A stretch of DNA of 64,000 nt from Pedobacter planticolens (GTDB taxonomy: Bacteria > Bacteroidota > Bacteroidia > Sphingobacteriales > Sphingobacteriaceae). Numbering within the stretch: position 1 is the first letter of the stretch; the number at the start of each line of letters is the position of its first letter. Below are positions 58,226-64,000 of the stretch, piece after piece. Under the pieces are notes generated by a model. That model worked only from the letters and a program-made list of their open reading frames with translations, was not told the origin of the DNA and made no database searches. The stretch lies in the NCBI RefSeq assembly GCF_014172375.1, contig NZ_WNXD01000002.1:930001-994000 (forward strand), read 5' to 3'. The translations under genes were made by a program, and so were the position numbers.

Positions 58226-58257
58226 AAAAAGGCTCGATAATTATCGAGCCTTTTTTG
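58226..58257. terminator. Bidirectional terminator after ssb
   Basis: GGCTCGATAATTATCGAGCC (58231-58250) is a perfect palindrome flanked by AAAAA and TTTTTT, 21 bp after the ssb stop. Confidence 0.9.
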
Positions 58258-58275
58258 TTTTATTCTTGTGCTTTT

Positions 58276-58330
58276 TAACATTAAGGAATTAAGAACCATA
58301 AAGCCTTTCTTCTTAATTCCTTAATGGTTA
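58276..58330. repeat. Inverted repeat, ATTAAGGAATTAAG family, copy 2
   Basis: TAACATTAAGGAATTAAGAA (58276-58295) and the arm 58310-58330 (TTCTTAATTCCTTAATG...) are almost perfect reverse complements with a 14-base loop. On the plus strand the right arm is followed by GTTAGTTTTTTTATT, so it may also end transcription. It lies 6 bp from the glmS stop. Confidence 0.75.
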
Positions 58331-58336
58331 GTTTTT

Positions 58337-60175
58337 TTATTCTACAGTTACAGATTTAGCTAAATTTCTTGGTTGATCTACATTACAACCTCTTAATACC
58401 GCAATATGATAAGACAATAACTGCAATGGGATTGTGGCGAGTAGTGGTAAAAATGCTTCACTAGCATCAGGTATTTCAATGCAATAATCTGCCATCTTTT
58501 TAACTTCTATATCACCTTCGGTTACAATGGCAATAACAACCCCTTTTCTAGCCTTAACTTCTTGAATGTTGCTAATTACTTTTTCATAAGATGAGTTTTT
58601 AGTGGCAATAACGACTACAGGCATTTCTTCATCAATTAAAGCAATAGGGCCGTGTTTCATTTCTGCTGCCGGATAGCCTTCTGCATGTATATAAGAAATC
58701 TCTTTCAACTTCAATGCTCCCTCTAAAGCAACTGGGAAACCACTCCCTCTGCCTAAAAACAAACAATTTCTAGAGTCTTTAAATTTCTCTGAAATAGCTT
58801 TTACGATATCGTTAGATTGCAATGCAATCGCAATTTTATCAGGAATACAATCTAGTTCAGTTAAAAGCTCTACTAATTTTGAATTAGAAATTGTTCCTTT
58901 TTGCTGAGCCATGTAAAATGCCATTAGCGTAAGAACCGTTACTTGAGCAGTAAACGCTTTTGTAGATGCCACGCCAATTTCTGGGCCAGCATGTGTGTAG
59001 ACGCCAGCATGAGTAATTCTCGGGATAGAAGCACCAACAACATTACAAACGCCAAAAATAGTTGCACCTTTTTCTTTGGCCATTTCTATAGCCGCCATTG
59101 TATCGGCGGTTTCGCCAGACTGAGAAATGGCAATAACTACATCTTTTTCTGTAATAATCGGGTTTCTATATCTAAATTCTGATGCATACTCAACTTCAAC
59201 AGGAATGCGAGCATATTCTTCGATTAGGTATTCTCCTACTAAACCAGCATGCCATGAAGTACCGCAAGCAACAATAATAATGCGATCTATGTTCTTAAGC
59301 TTGTCTGCAAACTCTTTAATTCCGCCTAATTGTACTTTCCCTTCTTCAGGATAGATACGGCCTCTCATACAATCTCTAATGGAACGAGGCTGCTCGTAAA
59401 TTTCTTTGAGCATAAAGTGATCGTAACCACCTTTTTCAAGCATTTCTAACTTAAGTTCTAACTCTTGGATATATGGAGTTTGTACTACATTATCTAATCG
59501 CTTAATTAAAAGTTCATCCCTTTTTACAAAGGCAATCTCATTATCATTAAGATAAATAACATTTTTAGTGTACTCTATAATTGGTGTCGCATCAGAAGCA
59601 ATAAAATATTCGCCTTGACCAACACCAATAACCATTGGGCTTCCTTTTCTAGCAGCAATTAATTGATCTGGATTATCTTGATCCATGATCACAATGGCAT
59701 AAGCCCCATTCACTTCATTCAATGCCAATCTAACAGCTTCAAATAAATCTACATTTTCGTTTTTATAGATTTCTTCCACTAAGTGGATTAAAACTTCAGT
59801 ATCAGTATCGCTATTAAAAGTATGCCCTCTTCTTAAAAGTTCTTCTTTTAGTGTCGCATAATTCTCTATAATTCCATTATGGATAATACTTAATCTGCTA
59901 TTATTTGAAGTATGAGGATGTGAGTTCCGATCTGATGGAGCGCCGTGTGTTGCCCAACGGGTATGACCCATGCCAATTGTGCCAGATAAATTTTTACCAA
60001 CAGAGTAGTTCTCTAGTTCTTGAACTTTACCAGCTTTTTTATAAATATTTAAATTACCGTCGTCAATTAATGCAATACCAGCACTATCATAGCCACGATA
60101 TTCTAATCTTTTTAGTCCTTTAATTACAATTGGCCAAGCCTCACGAAAACCAATATAACCTACTATTCCACACAT
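58337..60175 (-). CDS. glmS: Glutamine-fructose-6-phosphate aminotransferase (isomerizing)
   Basis: A 612-residue enzyme that makes glucosamine-6-phosphate for murein and lipopolysaccharide. The glutaminase domain starts with the catalytic Cys after the removed Met (MCGIVGYIGFREAWP), has RLEYRGYDSAGIAL and GHTRWATHGAPSDRNSHPH. The synthase half has two SIS domains: IIIVACGTSWHAGLVGEYLI, AISQSGETADTMAAIEMAKE and GRGSGFPVALEGALKLKEIS, ending QPRNLAKSVTVE. No glmS ribozyme is seen upstream; a DUF4270 terminator precedes it. Confidence 0.97.
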   Translation of the reverse strand: MCGIVGYIGFREAWPIVIKGLKRLEYRGYDSAGIALIDDGNLNIYKKAGKVQELENYSVGKNLSGTIGMGHTRWATHGAPSDRNSHPHTSNNSRLSIIHNGIIENYATLKEELLRRGHTFNSDTDTEVLIHLVEEIYKNENVDLFEAVRLALNEVNGAYAIVIMDQDNPDQLIAARKGSPMVIGVGQGEYFIASDATPIIEYTKNVIYLNDNEIAFVKRDELLIKRLDNVVQTPYIQELELKLEMLEKGGYDHFMLKEIYEQPRSIRDCMRGRIYPEEGKVQLGGIKEFADKLKNIDRIIIVACGTSWHAGLVGEYLIEEYARIPVEVEYASEFRYRNPIITEKDVVIAISQSGETADTMAAIEMAKEKGATIFGVCNVVGASIPRITHAGVYTHAGPEIGVASTKAFTAQVTVLTLMAFYMAQQKGTISNSKLVELLTELDCIPDKIAIALQSNDIVKAISEKFKDSRNCLFLGRGSGFPVALEGALKLKEISYIHAEGYPAAEMKHGPIALIDEEMPVVVIATKNSSYEKVISNIQEVKARKGVVIAIVTEGDIEVKKMADYCIEIPDASEAFLPLLATIPLQLLSYHIAVLRGCNVDQPRNLAKSVTVE

Positions 60176-60187
60176 AAAAATTTTTCC

Positions 60188-60229
60188 GTTAAAAAAACAA
60201 ATCGCTCAAAAGTATTGCTTTTGAGCGAT
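60188..60229 (-). terminator. Terminator between DUF4270 and glmS
   Basis: ATCGCTCAAAAG (60201-60212) and CTTTTGAGCGAT (60218-60229) make a perfect 12-bp stem; on the minus strand a TTGTTTTTTT tail follows. It ends the DUF4270 transcript 13 bp before the glmS start. Confidence 0.85.
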
Positions 60230-60257
60230 TAATCAAACGGTTGCGTAAAATAAATTT

Positions 60258-61682
60258 CTAGTTTATTTTAGTGTAATAAATGTTTAATTTCATTAGGTTA
60301 TCTCCAGCAGCTGGTGTCTTTTTGAAAGAGCCTATTACAGCTCTTGCACCAGTAGAAATAGAAGGAGAAATTTGATATTCATTTGTAGGTGTTGGCGCTA
60401 AAAAAGTGCCATAATCTTTGGTCTTCCCATTCAACAAATCTTGTATGTAACTAGTTACAACAAATACATATTGTTTAGTTAATGAATTATAATATCCACC
60501 AAAAACTGTCGGGCTTAATGCACGAGGATCTCCGCTATTAACCTGTGATGATAAGTTATTATCGGGTACATTTTGTCTTTGTTCGGCAATATCATACCTG
60601 TAAAGTGAAAGCCTAGGCGCTGCTCCATATGGAAGCACATCTGTTCCGGTGCTTACATCTATTACTAATTCTGCTTTGTTAATTACAATCTTACCAATGT
60701 TAGTAGCAAATTTGCTTAGATAAGGGAAAGTAATTTTATTTCTTAAGCCAACTAATGGTTGTAAGTAAGTTACAGGTTGTTGCACTGTTGAGTTACTTAA
60801 TAATTGTGCGCCAACAGGTGTGCCAGTATAATCATGTTTAATAGTAGCTGCAATAGGGCCTGTAGCATTTAAGATAGGGAAGTTAATGGAAACGGTATCT
60901 TTTAATGTTGCAGTAGTTGCATTTTGCTTTTTATAATATAAAACTAATGCAGAAGTAGTTCCTGAAAATTCAAAAAAAGCAAGACCTCCATTACCAGTAG
61001 AGCTTGTTTTGTTTATCTGAACATGTAAGCCGTTAAAAACTTGAGTAAAATTCGAATTGTTTTTTAAATTCGTTGCACTCAAATTTGCAATGTTATTTTG
61101 GATATATGTTTTATCCAAAGGGATTCTTATTTGTGGGGTAACAGTTCTCAGTGTATCTGCTTTTTTGTCTACAATATCAGTAACTTTATATTTTGTTGTT
61201 GGATATAATTTACCTGTTTTATTTCCCAATAATTGGCTGTTGTAACTCCAATCCTTATTACTTAAAAAAGAAGTTTCTTTAGAAATATTAACATTTAGCG
61301 GATGAACATCAATACTATAGGTTGCGGTACTATCTCCATAAAATTCACCACCATAATTTAAAACTAAAACAGCCGAATCAATAGCTGGTGTAGTTCCAAA
61401 ATCATAAGCATCATTTGGTAAATTTACAGCCATTGCTAAACTAGATTCGGTGGTGCCAAATATGGCATCTTTCATATATCCCAAAGGATGTCTAACTGCA
61501 GAGACCGTTGATGTTTCATCCTCTTTTATAGTACGGGACATAATCGTAACTGAGTCAATTAACGAACCTTGTATTGCGCTACTAGGGTCTACTTCTAGTC
61601 CTATGGTTGAGGTGTTTTCGCATGATGCGAAAAGAAAAAGACTTATCAACAGGGTTAATAAGTCTAGTTTTGAAAATTTCAT
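60258..61682 (-). CDS. DUF4270 lipoprotein
   Basis: A 474-residue predicted lipoprotein with signal MKFSKLDLLTLLISLFLFAS and Cys21 in a lipobox (LFASC). The mature part is beta-rich: GLEVDPSSAIQGSLIDSVTI, RHPLGYMKDAIFGTTESSLA, SAVLVLNYGGEFYGDSTATY, and is typical of DUF4270, a large family of surface proteins in Bacteroidota with no known role. The gene order GT5-DUF4270-glmS beside panC is, as far as I recall, conserved among relatives. Confidence 0.88.
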   Translation of the reverse strand: MKFSKLDLLTLLISLFLFASCENTSTIGLEVDPSSAIQGSLIDSVTIMSRTIKEDETSTVSAVRHPLGYMKDAIFGTTESSLAMAVNLPNDAYDFGTTPAIDSAVLVLNYGGEFYGDSTATYSIDVHPLNVNISKETSFLSNKDWSYNSQLLGNKTGKLYPTTKYKVTDIVDKKADTLRTVTPQIRIPLDKTYIQNNIANLSATNLKNNSNFTQVFNGLHVQINKTSSTGNGGLAFFEFSGTTSALVLYYKKQNATTATLKDTVSINFPILNATGPIAATIKHDYTGTPVGAQLLSNSTVQQPVTYLQPLVGLRNKITFPYLSKFATNIGKIVINKAELVIDVSTGTDVLPYGAAPRLSLYRYDIAEQRQNVPDNNLSSQVNSGDPRALSPTVFGGYYNSLTKQYVFVVTSYIQDLLNGKTKDYGTFLAPTPTNEYQISPSISTGARAVIGSFKKTPAAGDNLMKLNIYYTKIN

Positions 61683-61706
61683 ATTTAATATTAAAATAAT
61701 GCTCGC

Positions 61707-62531
61707 TTAAGCTACTGAAACCAATTCTTCATCAGAGATCTCTTCATAAAAATTGAAGAAGTTCTCGTAATTTTCGGTTAAATTAAAGGCTAAAGTTGGC
61801 TTATTAGAATCTTTAACAAATTTTAACACATCTTTATCTATGTTTTCATCTGCCAAAACAACAGCGTCAGAATGAGTTATTGCGCCGATATGCAAGCTGT
61901 TACAGTCTGCTTTTAGGAACGCTTTTGTATCATCTTCGGTCATATTATTCATCACCGCTTTTTTGTGCAAGTCAGCATTTAAAGTTTCAGTAAAGCAATT
62001 CTCATAAACTGAGTAAACCACTTTTGCATTTTTAAATGTAGGGTCGTTTTTATAAGTCGTTTTAATATAAGCAGGCACTAAAGAAGTCATCCAGCCATGG
62101 CAATGAACAACATCTGGAGCCCAACCTAACTTTTTAACAGTTTCTAATGCGCCTTTGCAGAAGAAAATGGTGCGCTCATCATTATCTGCATAAAACTTAT
62201 TTTCTTTATCTCTGAAAACATATTTACGTTGAAAATAATCTTCGTTGTCTAAGAAATAAACTTGCATACGTGCAGCAGGAATTGATGCAACTTTAATAAT
62301 TAAAGGATTATCATTGTCATCAATAATAATGTTCATACCTGATAAACGGATAACCTCATGTAACCTGTTTCTTCTTTCGTTAATGTTACCAAACCTTGGC
62401 ATTAAGATGCGGATTTCAAATCCTTTTTCTTGCATCGCTTGCGGTAATTGACGGGTAATTTCTGAAATTTTTGTGAGTTCGAGGAAAGGCGACATCTCGT
62501 GTGTAACAATCAGTAGCTTCGTTTTTGCCAT
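61707..62531 (-). CDS. Glycogen/starch-synthase-like glycosyltransferase, GT5 catalytic domain only
   Basis: A 274-residue protein (ATG at 62531, MAKTKLLIVTHEMSPFLELT) that matches only the N-terminal Rossmann half of GT5 glycogen synthases. Visible are HEMSPFLELTKISEITRQLP (where the usual synthase has a KxGGL-like loop), LMPRFGNINERRNRLHEVIR, VHCHGWMTSLVPAYI and GAITHSDAVVLADENID. The C-terminal half that binds ADP-glucose in full-length synthases is absent, and the usual Lys-Val-Gly-Gly-Leu near the start is replaced by ELTKIS. It may therefore not be an active glycogen synthase; the same short form beside panC occurs in other Bacteroidota. Divergent from panC. Confidence 0.85.
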   Translation of the reverse strand: MAKTKLLIVTHEMSPFLELTKISEITRQLPQAMQEKGFEIRILMPRFGNINERRNRLHEVIRLSGMNIIIDDNDNPLIIKVASIPAARMQVYFLDNEDYFQRKYVFRDKENKFYADNDERTIFFCKGALETVKKLGWAPDVVHCHGWMTSLVPAYIKTTYKNDPTFKNAKVVYSVYENCFTETLNADLHKKAVMNNMTEDDTKAFLKADCNSLHIGAITHSDAVVLADENIDKDVLKFVKDSNKPTLAFNLTENYENFFNFYEEISDEELVSVA

Positions 62532-62644
62532 CTCCATATTGTATATTAAATTATGTTAATTTAAAGATTATCAAGGGGCAAAGGTACGTAAAATATTAAT
62601 ATTTATCAATAACTTATGCAATAGGCTTTGTAAGTTTTAGATAA

Positions 62645-63541
62645 ATGTTCAACTTTGAGCTTTTAAAACCGATTGGTAATTTGGAAATTATACATACAAT
62701 CTCAGCACTTAAAACGGTGTTGACACCTTTACAAAAAGCAAAATCTAAAATCGCATTGGTGCCAACTATGGGTGCACTGCATAAAGGTCATTTATCGCTC
62801 ATTAAACTAGCACAGCAACAAGCTGATATTGTAGTGTGCAGCATTTTTGTAAACCCTACTCAATTTACAGATCCTAAAGATTTAGAAAAATACCCAAGAC
62901 CATTAGAGCATGATATTAAAATGCTAAGTGATGCTGGTTGCAACCTAGTATTTATGCCTTCAGTTAAAGAAATGTACCCGAGCTTTCCAAAACCAGAAAA
63001 CTGGCACATTGATTTAGGTAAAGCAGAGTTCTTGTTAGAGGGAGAATTTAGAAAAGGACATTATCAGGGTGTAACTCAAATTGTAAAAAAACTTTTTGAT
63101 GCAGTAAATCCGGATATTGCTTTTTTTGGTCAAAAAGATTTCCAGCAGGTGCTGATGATTAAAAATATGGTTAAGCATTTTAATATGCCTGTTGAAATTA
63201 TTTCTTGCCCAATTATAAGAGAAGAAGATGGATTAGCAATGAGCTCTAGAAATATACATTTATCTGAAACAGATAGAAAAAATGCGTTGGTGTTAAGTAA
63301 AGCCTTACAATACGTTAAGGATAATTTTGATCTTTTGAACTTAGCTCAGTTATTGGAGAATGCTAAAGGGATGATTAATGAAACCAATGGAGTTGAATTA
63401 GATTATTTCACTATTGCTGATGGAGAAACCTTATTGCCTATCGAAAATAAAACCGCTAAATATCCAGTAGCGCTAGTTGCCGCAAAAGTTGGTGAAACCA
63501 GATTAATAGATAATATGCTGTTAGGCACCAACTCTGCCTAA
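62645..63541 (+). CDS. panC: Pantothenate synthetase (pantoate-beta-alanine ligase)
   Basis: A 298-residue enzyme joining pantoate and beta-alanine with ATP in coenzyme A synthesis. Motifs are LVPTMGALHKGHLSLIKLA with the HxGH nucleotide-binding site, VCSIFVNPTQFTDPKDLEKY, DIAFFGQKDFQQVLMIKNM and GLAMSSRNIHLSETDRKNAL. The ATG at 62645 gives 12 extra residues before the usual start; a TTG at 62681 (LEIIHTISALK) would give the standard length of 286 and may be the real start. A hairpin at 63596-63630 may be its terminator. Confidence 0.95.
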   Translation: MFNFELLKPIGNLEIIHTISALKTVLTPLQKAKSKIALVPTMGALHKGHLSLIKLAQQQADIVVCSIFVNPTQFTDPKDLEKYPRPLEHDIKMLSDAGCNLVFMPSVKEMYPSFPKPENWHIDLGKAEFLLEGEFRKGHYQGVTQIVKKLFDAVNPDIAFFGQKDFQQVLMIKNMVKHFNMPVEIISCPIIREEDGLAMSSRNIHLSETDRKNALVLSKALQYVKDNFDLLNLAQLLENAKGMINETNGVELDYFTIADGETLLPIENKTAKYPVALVAAKVGETRLIDNMLLGTNSA

Positions 63542-63595
63542 ACGACAGACAACCCTCCCACAAAGCTACAGTGTAGGCACAAGTATTTAGTGTTA

Positions 63596-63630
63596 TTTGA
63601 TGCGCTATGTCGCATAGCATCAAACGTTTT
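63596..63630 (+). terminator. Possible panC terminator hairpin
   Basis: TTTGATGCGCTATG and CATAGCATCAAA (63596-63624) pair with a two-base bulge around TCG, followed by CGTTTTTC, 55 bp after the panC stop. Confidence 0.45.
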
Positions 63631-63879
63631 TCATAATTTGATTATTGTTTTTAATGGTATTCAAGCTTGCTACAAATCCATAAAAAAACATAAACATAAA
63701 GCAGAAATAGTAAAATAAAATCTATTATAAAGTAATACCAGTAAAATGATTTAAGTTGTAAACTTAAATCACTAATTACAGTCCAAATTTGTAAACTAAA
63801 TCTAGTTTAGAGCACCATACTTTTTAACCTTGTTTAACGATATAAACAAATAGGGATAAGGTTTGGTCATGTTGCTAGT
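63631..63879. other. Gene-free AT-rich region
   Basis: About 250 bp of AT-rich sequence after panC with no plausible start codon and frame on either strand, and no RNA gene or hairpin that I can support. Confidence 0.5.
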
Positions 63880-63933
63880 TAGTCCGCATATAGTCCGCGT
63901 ATAGTCCGCATTTTCATGTAATAATGCGGACTA
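63880..63933. repeat. Three 11-bp direct repeats plus an inverted copy
   Basis: TAGTCCGCATA (63880-63890), TAGTCCGCGTA (63891-63901) and TAGTCCGCATT (63902-63912) follow one another without gap. AATGCGGACTA (63923-63933) is the exact reverse complement of the third, with a 10-base loop. This could be a multi-site operator or a structured RNA for a gene beyond the window edge. The remaining bases to 64000 show nothing further. Confidence 0.7.
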
Positions 63934-64000
63934 ACTTCGGATTAACTATGGTCTTAATGTTACCTTAACTCGAAGCGAACCTTAAGACAAAAATAAGGCT

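Noticed and set aside
58943..59354. Plus-strand frames opposite glmS
   Set aside because: Antisense to a strongly conserved gene with no independent support.
60176..60257. Possible glmS ribozyme or riboswitch upstream of glmS
   Set aside because: The only structure is a simple terminator hairpin for the preceding gene; no ribozyme core is seen.

Overview
The window is a chromosomal stretch of a Bacteroidota bacterium, most likely a Sphingobacteriaceae member close to Pedobacter. The evidence is AT-rich DNA, Bacteroidota-type promoters (TAnnTTTG -7 boxes upstream of rplM, the rhodanese gene and the TPP riboswitch), few Shine-Dalgarno sequences, a type IX secretion tail, a TonB receptor with a carboxypeptidase-like N-terminal domain, and lineage-typical families (DUF4407, DUF4270, DUF4920, a GT5-only starch synthase beside panC). 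The genus call is inference. I see no rRNA, tRNA, CRISPR array, insertion sequence or prophage.

Layout. 1-5.5 kb: minus-strand exported peptidases (tricorn-like, M28, M61) and a DUF4407 membrane protein. 5.7-7.1 kb: a secreted protein, a rhodanese and a small membrane protein. 7.4-13.5 kb: an accessory island for double-glycine peptides, described below. 13.6-22.9 kb: peptide and cell-wall recycling (dipeptide epimerase, rhomboid, M14 carboxypeptidase, PepT), a methyltransferase and small envelope proteins. 23.3-31.7 kb: the core block rplM-rpsI-rpsB-tsf, then a phosphoesterase, nagA, pyrH, frr and an ABC exporter. 31.8-33.5 kb: an MFS transporter and a truncated haemoglobin. 33.6-38.7 kb: a thiamine locus (thiE, TPP-riboswitch-controlled TonB receptor, NadR-like kinase, PnuC/PnuT-type transporter). 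38.8-47.2 kb: small lipoproteins, carB, DUF3137-LemA, DUF4920 and radA. 47.4-53.5 kb: a cell-surface cluster with a large T9SS hydrolase, two duplicated lipoproteins, a predicted outer-membrane protein and an HTH protein. 53.5-63.5 kb: RNase G, a 29-residue COX24-like basic protein, a TPR protein, HU, mutY, ssb, glmS, DUF4270, a GT5 glycosyltransferase and panC.

The most interesting part is the 7.4-13.5 kb island. It holds a C39-peptidase ABC exporter and its HlyD partner, with two pairs of double-glycine precursor peptides on either side. I found these four peptides by reading frames too short for routine gene calling. Each pair has one Gly-rich hydrophobic core and one core starting Y(A)ELP[R/K]. 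Small membrane proteins, candidates for immunity, follow each pair. Between the exporter and the second pair lies a 105-residue protein whose N-terminus is a helix-turn-helix domain and whose C-terminus is a canonical double-glycine leader (ending KEINGG, as in the next peptide) plus a 15-residue tail. This could be a transcription regulator that is also an exporter substrate. No radical-SAM, lanthionine or other tailoring enzyme is present, so the products are probably unmodified or disulfide-containing class II bacteriocins or signals.

The intergenic spaces are rich in dispersed inverted repeats of at least five families, two of which bracket thiE. There are also three unrelated short tandem-repeat clusters with a period of about 10.5-11 or 21 bp.
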